A stretch of 64,000 nt of DNA from Pedobacter steynii (GTDB lineage Bacteria; Bacteroidota; Bacteroidia; Sphingobacteriales; Sphingobacteriaceae). Where the stretch lies: contig NZ_CP017141.1 of assembly GCF_001721645.1 (NCBI RefSeq), forward strand, positions 4,340,001-4,404,000. Direction: 5' to 3'. The translations under genes and the position numbers were made by a program. Shown piece after piece: positions 35,601-43,412 of this stretch. The notes below the pieces were generated by a model. It was not told the origin of the DNA. It made no database searches and worked only from the letters and a program-made list of their open reading frames with translations. Numbering within the stretch: position 1 is the first letter of the stretch; each line of letters begins with the position of its first letter.

Positions 35601-36706
35601 TATCGGACAATGGAAAAGGAATTCCCGAAGAAAGCCGGGCAAAGCTTTTTACCAATTTCTACCAGGTAAAAGATCCTTTGTCCAGAAACAGTGGTACCGG
35701 AATCGGCCTGGCATTGTCCAAAAAGATTGCGCAGCTCCACTATGGAGGTTTGTTCCTGCTGGATGAAAAAAATACGACGGAGGAAGGCATGCATACCTGC
35801 TTTTGTCTGAAACTGAAGCTGGGACAAACACATTTTTCTAAAGAAGAACTGGTAGAAGAGTTTCTGAACAGCGAGAACCCGGAACATTACCAGTTTAATC
35901 CCGATCCTGAAAATGTATGGACGAGCCTGCCTCAGGAAAATGTTACGGAAGAACCGCTGACTTTACTGATTGTCGAAGACAACCATGAAGTACGGGACTT
36001 TATTGTACAGTCGCTGAGTCCTTATTACCAGATCCTGGTAGCAGAAAACGGAGAAGAGGGGGTTGACCTGGCGATAGAAAAAATCCCCGACCTGATTGTC
36101 AGTGATGTGATGATGCCGGTGATGGACGGCTTACAGCTTTGCCGTACCTTAAAGGTGGATGTACGGACCAGCCATATCCCGATTATCCTGCTTACCGCAC
36201 GTTCGGGAAATATCCATGAGGTAAATGGGCTCAGGACAGGAGCGGAGGCTTACCTGACCAAACCTTTCAGCATCAACAGTCTGCAGCTCAATATTTCCAA
36301 TCTGCTCATGCTTCAGGCAAATATGAGGCGCAAATTCAGTCAGCAGATTACCTTACAACCCTCCAATATTTTAATAGAATCTTCTGATGAGGAATTCCTG
36401 AACAAGGTGATGCTCATCATTGAAAATAATTTTGCCGAGGCTGATTTCAGTGTGAATACCCTGGCCTCAGATCTGGGGATGAGTACGCCGGTTTTATATA
36501 AGAAGATCAAAGTGCTGACCGGACTAACGGTAAATAATTTTGTCAAATCGGTTCGTCTGAAAAGGGCTGCCCAGCTCCTGCGCCAAAACGTATACACCGT
36601 ATATGAGATTGCTTATATCGTGGGCTTCAATGATCCGAAATATTTCAGCAAAGAATTTATTAAACAATTCGGACGTACCCCTTCTGATTATGCTTTTGAG
36701 GAATAA
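32642..36706 (+). CDS. Hybrid two-component system sensor/regulator (HTCS)
   Basis: This 1354-residue one-protein signalling system has a signal peptide (to about residue 21). Two beta-propellers of Reg_prop repeats run to about 690, with many LWIGT/VWVGT units. A Y_Y_Y domain lies at about 725-790, a membrane helix near 797-817 and HisKA with FFTNVSHEIRTPL (His near 843). The ATPase has NLLSNAFKFTPDG, DNGKGIPEE and GTGIGLAL. A receiver follows with VSDVMMPVMDG (Asp near 1154), and a C-terminal AraC helix-turn-helix lies at about 1255-1350. HTCS proteins bind oligosaccharides in the periplasm and switch on their polysaccharide locus, here the genes from 37954 onwards. All key phosphotransfer residues appear intact. 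Confidence 0.95.
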   Translation: MNFYKLLFFVLLFYTIEATAQKSNISFNHLTVENGLSQSSVLSITQDSLGFMWFGTKDGLNKFNTQNFEIYKYHKKDKSSLTSSMNINALLTDHKGNVWVGTQKGLNLYLPKTNSFKRFQYHPKRKNSLSNNIIRCIYEDRQGYLWVGTDSGLNKMVGPDKFERYFTSTGPAKGRVHHLIKAIHQDHNNVMWIGTVQGLSSMTLEKGKYRYQSYIHEAGRPESLSDNDISSILEDRRHNLWIGTHNSGLELLDRTKGTFRHFKSKKGQANSISSNVIRKMMVARDGTLWVSTLNGINIIDVENQTVRVLNHHPDDPSSLNQNSIYDMMQDAAGSVWVGTYYGGVNVYHENSTPFREYKSNSGKNALSSNVVSAILEDQKHNLWIGTEAEGLNYYDRSSGKFNSFRHDPENPASLSSNLVKAVSVDHKGRVWVGTYEGGLDLFLPESGSFKHYKPNPGNPYALNSNRIIALLHDSQKRFWIGTRAQGIYLYNEKSDNFDPYTGKDGEHDLRIVRCFFEDSKKNIWIACSSGTYILENNSNILRRFKTRNDDTKFNDINFIQEDSKGIIWLGGYESGLIRYIPELKTTRFFTKEEGLPSNVVLGMLEDAKGYLWISTDNGLSKFDRKVFKTYTVRDGLPGNVFNYNSFFKDSKGEFFFGGFNGMVSFFPDQIKDNKMVPKAVFSRLRLFNKPVNINDETELLSENFSLTKSITFSHHQNIFTIDFAVLNYIKSEKNRYAYKLEGFEKDWNYVSSPSATFTNLPSGTYTLLIRGSNNDGVWTAAPARLTIHVNPPFWKTWWAYLIYLSCFLGLLFLFSRFLWIRALLRREHELYQMKLDFFTNVSHEIRTPLTLIVGPLENLINETQESPALNRKLLTVRKNAGRLTRLVNELMDFRKAESGKLRLNISPGNIVPFAKEIFLSFQYLAIKHQISYQFISEEEEIEVYFDNEQLEKVVFNLLSNAFKFTPDGGAIHLAVLKTKDGFLEIRISDNGKGIPEESRAKLFTNFYQVKDPLSRNSGTGIGLALSKKIAQLHYGGLFLLDEKNTTEEGMHTCFCLKLKLGQTHFSKEELVEEFLNSENPEHYQFNPDPENVWTSLPQENVTEEPLTLLIVEDNHEVRDFIVQSLSPYYQILVAENGEEGVDLAIEKIPDLIVSDVMMPVMDGLQLCRTLKVDVRTSHIPIILLTARSGNIHEVNGLRTGAEAYLTKPFSINSLQLNISNLLMLQANMRRKFSQQITLQPSNILIESSDEEFLNKVMLIIENNFAEADFSVNTLASDLGMSTPVLYKKIKVLTGLTVNNFVKSVRLKRAAQLLRQNVYTVYEIAYIVGFNDPKYFSKEFIKQFGRTPSDYAFEE

Positions 36707-36717
36707 TCCCTGCTAAT

Positions 36718-36754
36718 TTAAGAATTTCACCCCTTTTCTTTAAGATTTCACCCC
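36718..36754. promoter_or_regulatory. Tandem AraC/HTCS-type binding site between regulator genes
   Basis: TTAAGAATTTCACCCC at 36718-36733 is repeated as TTAAGATTTCACCCC at 36740-36754. The TTTCACCCC cores are 21 bp apart, two helical turns, as is usual for paired half-sites of AraC-type proteins. It lies 12 nt after the HTCS stop and 168 nt before the next AraC gene. Confidence 0.55.
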
Positions 36755-36921
36755 CTCAGGGAGGAGCATGACACTTACATTAGCAAAACCAATTATAAAT
36801 ATCTGTTAAGATTAAAGAATCTATGAACGAGTATCCGATGATCCTTCTTTCTGTGGTTTCCTGTTATATACAGGTTTCGCAATATTCTTTTTCCAGTTTA
36901 TCAACTAGATAATTATTGATT

Positions 36922-37794
36922 ATGAAAGCACAATTACTTAAAGTAGCAATGGCTCCTGCTCAATCATTTAGTGTAAGGCAGGATGTAGAACCTTTTGTAA
37001 ATAACAAATGGCATTACCACCAGGAGCTGGAACTGATCTATTTCAATGAAGGTAAAGGAACCCAGTTTATAGGGGATAGCATACAACCTTTTAATTCGGG
37101 AGATATTGTGCTGGTAGGCGCGCACCTTCCTCATTACTGGAAGTTCGATGAAGCCTATTTCGATGAAAACGGAAAGGCCGCAAGCCTGGATGTTAAAGTA
37201 GCGCATTTCAGCGAAGACCTATGGGGGGATTTCTTTTTGAACCTGCCTGAAAACAAATTGCTAAAGGATGTGCTGGAGAAATCCAAAAGAGGAGTGAAGG
37301 TAACCGGAAAAAACAGACAACAGGTGGCAGACCTGCTAACCAGAATGCTGAAGGCAGAGGGTACCGAAAGAATCATCATGCTGATGCAGGCCCTGGTAGA
37401 AATTGCCAAATGCGGACAATTGGAATCACTGGCCTCTGTAGGCTTTCAATACGACCTGGAGCAGGTAGAGAAGGACCGCATCAGTGATATCTATGAATAT
37501 ACTTATGCCAACTTCAGAAATAAGATCTGTCTGGAAGAGATTGCCGATGTAGCCAAAATAAGTCCGAATTCTTTCTGCCGATACTTCAAATCCAGAACTC
37601 GCAAAACCTATTCGCAGTTCCTCACAGAAATTAAAGTCGGACAGGCCTGTAAGCTCCTGATTGAAGCACACCTCAACCTGAAACAAATATGCTATAACAG
37701 CGGATTTAACAATTTCGCCAGCTTTCATAAATGTTTCAAGAAAATTACCGGAAAAAGCCCGCTTTCTTACCAGCGGGAGTTTGTAACCGGATAA
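36922..37794 (+). CDS. AraC-family regulator with cupin sensor domain
   Basis: The frame opens at a TTG at 36916, but the ATG at 36922 is the natural start (290 aa). The N-terminal cupin domain (about 1-130) reads WHYHQELELIYFNEGKGTQFIGDS and VLVGAHLPHYW. The C-terminal AraC helix-turn-helix lies at about 190-287 (EEIADVAKISPNSFCRYFKSRTRKTYSQFL, FNNFASFHKCFKKITGKSPLSY). It sits between the HTCS and SusC genes, so it is probably a second local regulator responding to an intracellular sugar. The next 159 nt before SusC contain a typical A/C-rich leader. Confidence 0.92.
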   Translation: MKAQLLKVAMAPAQSFSVRQDVEPFVNNKWHYHQELELIYFNEGKGTQFIGDSIQPFNSGDIVLVGAHLPHYWKFDEAYFDENGKAASLDVKVAHFSEDLWGDFFLNLPENKLLKDVLEKSKRGVKVTGKNRQQVADLLTRMLKAEGTERIIMLMQALVEIAKCGQLESLASVGFQYDLEQVEKDRISDIYEYTYANFRNKICLEEIADVAKISPNSFCRYFKSRTRKTYSQFLTEIKVGQACKLLIEAHLNLKQICYNSGFNNFASFHKCFKKITGKSPLSYQREFVTG

Positions 37795-37953
37795 ATCGTC
37801 AACCAACCAACGTCATCCCTTATACCAACCAAATATAAACCTAAACAAAATGAACATGAAAACCTCCAAACCAGCGGCCATAAGGGATTGATGGCTCCGT
37901 CTCCTGAACAGATTATCAATTAAAGTATTTACTCATTTTTTTAAAACAGAAGT

Positions 37954-40900
37954 ATGAAGGAAATTTATACTAAGAACCTCTATTTGTCTAACAAATGGAA
38001 AGTATGTAATATCAGACAGGTTGGCGTGATCGTTTTACTTGCCCTGGGCATGTTATTTTCGCCCGCTGTATTTGCACAGAAAACAAGCAAAATCAAGGGA
38101 ATAGTGAAGGACGACAAAGGAGTCCCGCTTCCGGGTGTGGGTGTAAAAGTAAAAGGCACCTCCACGGGAACCTCTACCAATGTAGACGGGGTCTATAACC
38201 TGACCGTAACAGGGGATGCTGCGGTATTGGTGTTCAGCTATATTGGTTTTGTCTCACAGGAAATCCCTGTAGGCAAGAAAACAGACATCAATGTGAGCCT
38301 TAAAGAAAATTTTTCTGACCTGGAAGAGGTCGTAGTAACCGGATACGGTGGGGTAGCGAAAAAGAAAGACCTGACCGGTGCCAGTTCATCTATCAATCAA
38401 AAAACCATCCTGGAACGTCAGCCGGTGAACCTTTTTGATGCCTTACAAGGTCAGGCTGCAGGGGTTTTAATCGTAAATGATGGAGGTGGTGCTCCCGGAG
38501 CAACGGGATCGGTACAGATTCGCGGGGCCTCGACACTAAACGGGGGTAACGGACCATTATATATTGTAGATGGAGTGATCAATCCTGACGGAGCAGCGAT
38601 TAACCCTACAGATATTGCAAACGTGGAAGTTCTGAAAGATGCAGCTTCTGCCTCTATCTATGGTTCCAGAGCTGCCAACGGAGTAATCTTAATTACCACC
38701 AAAAGAGGTCAGGAGGGAAAACCGGCCATTGACCTGACTTATAACCATATATTTGGACGCCTGGCTCATGGCATTCCGGTGAGCAACTCTGCAGAAGTAC
38801 GTGCTTTCCGCGATATTCAGGGCAGAGGAAATGGAACAGATTCCCTGAATCCAAGCTTTAATGCCGACAATAACCTGCAGGACCTCCTGCTGGGAAATCT
38901 TGCGCAAAGGAAAGAAGTGAAGATGGGCATCAGCGGCGGACAAAAAGGATTGAGCTATTATACCAGCTTAAACTATATGGACGACAAATCCATCATCATC
39001 AACAGCTGGGCAAAACGCTTACAGTCCAGGATCAATGTCAACTATCAGGTTTCTCCAAAATTGAAATATTCCAATAACATGTCTTTCACCTGGCAGAAAT
39101 CAAACCAGATCCCGATTGGAAATACGGTGAGGGTAGTCATCGACAGACCTGCTTATTCCCTGATCTACTATCCTGATGGCACGCTTACGAGTTATATTGC
39201 CTCAAAAAGGAATCCGATTGCTCAGGCTTTGTTTGAAAGGGATGAGGATGAAACCTATTCCGGACAGTTCAATAACCAACTGGATTATCAGTTCACTAAT
39301 GACCTGAAATTTACCACCTTATTCAATGCGAAACTGGATAACTTCCAGAACCTGTATTTCCTTCCGAGAATCCTTTCTCCCAACAGAGATCAGAATGCCG
39401 GAAGAAATCAAATGAGAAAGAACTTTAGCTGGGAATATCAGGCTTTCGTAAACTACAATAAAACCATTAATGAAAACCATAACTTCTCTGGTTTATTGGG
39501 ATTTAGTGCCGACAGGAAAAGAATGGACCGTTTTCAGACGGAATATTTAAACAGTGTAAGTGAAGAGATCTTTGTGACGCTGCCGGATTACCTGACTGCA
39601 CCAAAAACCTATACGGAAGCGACGGCAAATTCCACTGCTTCAATATTTTCAAGATTAGGATATAACTATAAAGGAAGGTACATTTTGCAGGGAACTTACC
39701 GCAGGGATGGTTCTTCGAGATTTGGTCCTGAAAACCGCTGGGGAGATTTCCTGTCTGCTTCAGCAGCATGGCGCTTCTCTGATGAGAAATTTATGTCCTG
39801 GTCGAAATCCTTTTTGGAAGATGCCAAAATCCGTTACAGTTTCGGTCAGCTGGGAAATGACCAGATCGGTGATTACGAAGCACGGACCAGAATTGCATTC
39901 AGTGGAAATTACAATGGTGTCGGTGCAGGAGCGCCAACCACTATTCTTGGAAATAAATTCATTAAATGGGAAACCACTACACAGAATAACATAGGTTTAG
40001 ACCTGAGCTTCTTTAAAGGCAGATTGGGCTTTACCGGAGATTATTATGTGAAGAAAACTTCCGACCTCTTGTATCCAAGAGAGATTGCCAAAGAAACCGG
40101 ATTCAGTAAGGTACAGGTAAATGTGGGAACGATACAAACCAAAGGATTGGAGTTTGTGGTAAACGGTACGCCAATAGTATCGAAAGATTTTGAATGGAAT
40201 GTGACCGCAAACATCTCTTTTGAAAGAGGTAAAGTCTTAAAACTGGCGGATGGTGTTCCTTTCTTCGCAGGAAACAAATGGTATGTGGAAGAAGGAGGCA
40301 AGATGGGCAACTTCTACGGATGGAGAAATCTGGGAGTTTACCAGTGGGACGAATCCAACGCATACGATGAGAACTGGAAAAAGCTGAATGTGGTTCTGGA
40401 AAACGGCCAGCCTAAATATGTGAACGGAAAACCGGTATACACACAGGATGGACGGGAATATACCGGAAACGTTCAAAGTAAACGTGCACCGGATGGTAAA
40501 CTCAAAGGTGGAGATGCAGAATGGGAAGAGGTCAGACAGGATGGGGTGATCGATGATGCAGACCGTCAGGTTCTGGGAAATGCCACTCCGGATTACTACC
40601 TGGGTGTGCTGAACAATTTCCGTTACAAAAACTTCTCGCTGTCTTTTCTGATCAACGGGTCATTTGGCGGAGAAGTGTACAACTCACTTTTGCAAACACA
40701 AAATAACCCTTCTAATACAGGTGCAGGTTCTCCGGAGATCGTTTACAACTCCTGGAGAAAACCGGGTGATGTAGCCAAATATCCTTATTATATAGAGAAA
40801 AATAACCGTGGAAACCTGAAAACCAATCAGAACAGCTTGTATATCGAAGATGCTTCTTTTATCAGGTTATCGAGTGCCCGGCTTTCTTATCGCTTAAATC

Positions 40901-41091
40901 CGGATTGGGCAAAACGTATTTTCCTGAAAGGTTTAACCACTTATGTGTACGGAACAAATCTGTTGACATGGACGAATTACCGTGGTTATGATCCTGAGTT
41001 CAGCACAGATAACGTATTGACTCCTGGTGATGATACCGGAAAGTATCCAAGAAGAAGAGAGTTTGGTTTTGGTGTGAACATTAATTTTTAA
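37954..41091 (+). CDS. SusC/RagA-type TonB-dependent transporter of the large PUL
   Basis: The 1045-residue protein has a long signal peptide ending AVFAQ at about residue 42. A carboxypeptidase-D regulatory-like domain lies at about 46-115 (IKGIVKDDKGVPLPGVGVKVKG). The TonB-box-like LEEVVVTGYGG lies near 127 and the plug at about 135-250 (VLKDAASASIYGSRAANGVI). The barrel ends in FGFGVNINF. There is no STN domain, in keeping with control by HTCS and AraC rather than ECF sigma. SusD starts 4 nt after its stop. It should import oligosaccharides made at the surface by the lyases and hydrolases of this locus. Confidence 0.96.
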   Translation: MKEIYTKNLYLSNKWKVCNIRQVGVIVLLALGMLFSPAVFAQKTSKIKGIVKDDKGVPLPGVGVKVKGTSTGTSTNVDGVYNLTVTGDAAVLVFSYIGFVSQEIPVGKKTDINVSLKENFSDLEEVVVTGYGGVAKKKDLTGASSSINQKTILERQPVNLFDALQGQAAGVLIVNDGGGAPGATGSVQIRGASTLNGGNGPLYIVDGVINPDGAAINPTDIANVEVLKDAASASIYGSRAANGVILITTKRGQEGKPAIDLTYNHIFGRLAHGIPVSNSAEVRAFRDIQGRGNGTDSLNPSFNADNNLQDLLLGNLAQRKEVKMGISGGQKGLSYYTSLNYMDDKSIIINSWAKRLQSRINVNYQVSPKLKYSNNMSFTWQKSNQIPIGNTVRVVIDRPAYSLIYYPDGTLTSYIASKRNPIAQALFERDEDETYSGQFNNQLDYQFTNDLKFTTLFNAKLDNFQNLYFLPRILSPNRDQNAGRNQMRKNFSWEYQAFVNYNKTINENHNFSGLLGFSADRKRMDRFQTEYLNSVSEEIFVTLPDYLTAPKTYTEATANSTASIFSRLGYNYKGRYILQGTYRRDGSSRFGPENRWGDFLSASAAWRFSDEKFMSWSKSFLEDAKIRYSFGQLGNDQIGDYEARTRIAFSGNYNGVGAGAPTTILGNKFIKWETTTQNNIGLDLSFFKGRLGFTGDYYVKKTSDLLYPREIAKETGFSKVQVNVGTIQTKGLEFVVNGTPIVSKDFEWNVTANISFERGKVLKLADGVPFFAGNKWYVEEGGKMGNFYGWRNLGVYQWDESNAYDENWKKLNVVLENGQPKYVNGKPVYTQDGREYTGNVQSKRAPDGKLKGGDAEWEEVRQDGVIDDADRQVLGNATPDYYLGVLNNFRYKNFSLSFLINGSFGGEVYNSLLQTQNNPSNTGAGSPEIVYNSWRKPGDVAKYPYYIEKNNRGNLKTNQNSLYIEDASFIRLSSARLSYRLNPDWAKRIFLKGLTTYVYGTNLLTWTNYRGYDPEFSTDNVLTPGDDTGKYPRRREFGFGVNINF

Positions 41092-41095
41092 TAAG

Positions 41096-42646
41096 ATGAA
41101 GACGAGTAAGATAATCACAATGTCTGCCTTAGCTACAGCGCTATTATTAGGCGGTTGTAAGAAATTTTTAGATGAAAAACCTTTAGCTCAGGTGGCTGTA
41201 GAGGATTTTTACAAAAACAGATACGATATGGAAGCCTCTGTGGCAGCCATCTATGCTGCATTTCAGCAGGAAATGATAGGGAAGGAGCAGTATACAGAGA
41301 AATATATGTACTGGGGAGAATACCGTTCCGATAATTTTGACCGGTTCCTGTCGTACACCAAAGACTATGTAGACGAAATTGTGTTGAACAGTCTGACGCC
41401 TACGAATCAGTTTTCAGACTGGAGCGGTCTTTATACGGTAATCGGAAGGGCCAATAGTACCATTAAATATATGGGGCAGGCTGCAAGCCTGGATGTGACA
41501 CTTACGCCTGCCCTGAGCAATAGTTACCTTAGTCAGGCTCATGCCATGCGCGCCATCAGTTATTTTTATCTGGTGAGGGTTTGGGGAGATGCACCGATCA
41601 GACTGGAACCTTATGTAAACATTACTGAACAATCAGATTTCCGCAGAGAATCTAAAGATAAGATCATTTCAGAGGTGATTATTCCGGATCTGGAAAAGGC
41701 GTATAGCCTGGTGGTTAAAGGTTCAAAACCGGTCGTGTATAACATTGGAGAAGCCGCTATTTGTGCCACGCTTGCAGATGTGTACATGTGGAAGAAAGAT
41801 TATCCGAATGCCATCAAATGGATCAATAACCTGTTTGCTGCAAAAGGACCACTGGGCGCAACTTATGCAGGTGCAAGCGAAGCAAATCTTCAACCTTCAG
41901 CAACCTGGAAAACGTTGTTTACCGCACCGGCAACAAGTAATGAGTCGATCTGGAGTATCCATTGGGATTACCTTAAAAATGGTTGTGCCTGTATGCAGAC
42001 TTCCTGGACGAACAACAATAAACAAGTGGTGGTGGATGAGGACATCTGGGCAACCTGGTTCCAGCCCCAAACTCAGCCTACAAGGTCTCCGGATATCAGA
42101 CCAAGACAAACGGCAGATGTGTTTCTGGCTCAGCCAAAACCAAACAGAGACCGTTTTATTAAATGGTATCCTACAGCGGCCAGCCCAACTGCGGCTGATC
42201 CCTTTCCGGCAAGCAATCAGTTGTTGCCGGTATACCTGACGATGTACCGCCTGGGAGATATTTATCTTTTATATGCAGAAGCGTTAAACGGTAGCGGTGA
42301 TCTGGCCGGCGCATTAAAATACCTGAATTTTGTTCGTAAAAGAGCGATGGTTCCTGAATATCTGGCTACGGATCCACTGGTTTCCAATCAGACGGCAATG
42401 GAAAATACGATTCTGGATGAAAGACAGCTGGAACTTTTTGGAGAGGGTAAAAGATGGTTTGATCTGGTACGGACCAATCACGTTAAACAGGTGATGGATC
42501 CTATCCTTAAAAGAAGACAAACTGCTGCCGGAAATCTGGAAGCTCCGGGATTCCTGAATCCGGAAACTAAAGCCTACTGGCCTTTACACAGAAATGTGCT
42601 CAACTCTAACAGACAATTAACTCAAAACCCTGGTTATACAGACTAA
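41096..42646 (+). CDS. RagB/SusD-family glycan-binding lipoprotein of the large PUL
   Basis: A 516-residue surface lipoprotein with lipobox LLGGC (Cys21), KKFLDEKPLAQV after it, the core helix SQAHAMRAISYFYLVRVWGD near 142, YRLGDIYLLYAEALNGSGD near 383 and DERQLELFGEGKRWFDLVRT near 440. It is translationally coupled to SusC (4-nt gap) and followed 10 nt later by a small lipoprotein gene. It binds and delivers the polymer or its fragments to the SusC channel; specificity is unknown. Confidence 0.96.
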   Translation: MKTSKIITMSALATALLLGGCKKFLDEKPLAQVAVEDFYKNRYDMEASVAAIYAAFQQEMIGKEQYTEKYMYWGEYRSDNFDRFLSYTKDYVDEIVLNSLTPTNQFSDWSGLYTVIGRANSTIKYMGQAASLDVTLTPALSNSYLSQAHAMRAISYFYLVRVWGDAPIRLEPYVNITEQSDFRRESKDKIISEVIIPDLEKAYSLVVKGSKPVVYNIGEAAICATLADVYMWKKDYPNAIKWINNLFAAKGPLGATYAGASEANLQPSATWKTLFTAPATSNESIWSIHWDYLKNGCACMQTSWTNNNKQVVVDEDIWATWFQPQTQPTRSPDIRPRQTADVFLAQPKPNRDRFIKWYPTAASPTAADPFPASNQLLPVYLTMYRLGDIYLLYAEALNGSGDLAGALKYLNFVRKRAMVPEYLATDPLVSNQTAMENTILDERQLELFGEGKRWFDLVRTNHVKQVMDPILKRRQTAAGNLEAPGFLNPETKAYWPLHRNVLNSNRQLTQNPGYTD

Positions 42647-42656
42647 AAATAGCAAT

Positions 42657-43412
42657 ATGAACACGATCAGAATAATATTGAAAAGGTATGCTTTCTTATT
42701 GTTACTGCCATTGTCGGGATGTACCTTATTCGATATGGAGTTGCAAAAAAAATACGATTATGAACATAAAACACTGGACCCGCACATTAACATTACGGCA
42801 AGGCAGTTTTTAGAAACCCGTTCTTATGAATCTCCGACTAACCTGAAAGATACCGTCTTTAAATGGATGAGAAAAGGATTGGAATATGCAGAGATAGACC
42901 TGGCGGCTTATGATAAGCCAGGAATGACCTTCATCTTTCTGCACAATGATGCCGTGAGGGTCTGGGATGCAAAAGCAAAGAAAACCACTTCAGGCATTTT
43001 TGTTGATTTTCCTCTTTTAATCGTAAATCCGACAACGGGGGAAACCAAAACCAAAATCGCTGAGAAGTGGGAGGACTATCCGAAGGAAGATGTTAAAAAT
43101 TTCTTCTTATACCTGATGGTTCAGGGTACGTACAACTTTAATAATATCGGCCTGACCACCGTTACGGCTCAGACTTTGTTACCTCCGGGATCTAAAGCCT
43201 CGAAAAAATCGGCATTGGGCCTTTTAAATAATGGTACCGGATTTGACCAGGAAGGAAAGATGGATTTAAGGATCGTCAATAATGATGACCTGGCACCCAT
43301 CATGATCAACGATAAAACTAAAAATCGTTCTGGTGGTTACATCGCCACCAATGCCATCGTTCATGTTTATGGCAGTACCATCTATCCTTTCAGATCAGCG
43401 CCATCTTTATGA
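42657..43412 (+). CDS. Surface lipoprotein with a fasciclin-like domain
   Basis: The 251-residue lipoprotein has lipobox LSGC with Cys22. The body resembles a diverged fasciclin (FAS1) domain: DTVFKWMRKGLEYAEID, then MTFIFLHNDAVRVW in the place of the usual TVFAPTDEAF, and a closing ATNAIVHVYGSTIYP similar to ATNGVVHVIDxVL. It lies in the SusE position of the operon (third gene), where surface glycan-binding proteins are usual. The last base pairs overlap the GH2 start by 4 nt. I infer adhesion or glycan binding at the surface, not catalysis. The fold call is by eye only. Confidence 0.6.
   Translation: MNTIRIILKRYAFLLLLPLSGCTLFDMELQKKYDYEHKTLDPHINITARQFLETRSYESPTNLKDTVFKWMRKGLEYAEIDLAAYDKPGMTFIFLHNDAVRVWDAKAKKTTSGIFVDFPLLIVNPTTGETKTKIAEKWEDYPKEDVKNFFLYLMVQGTYNFNNIGLTTVTAQTLLPPGSKASKKSALGLLNNGTGFDQEGKMDLRIVNNDDLAPIMINDKTKNRSGGYIATNAIVHVYGSTIYPFRSAPSL

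Noticed and set aside
37850..37891. 13-codon ORF (MNMKTSKPAAIRD) in the leader before SusC
   Set aside because: It has a plausible A-rich leader upstream, but is too short and featureless to support as a gene; it may be a chance ORF or the relic of an older start.
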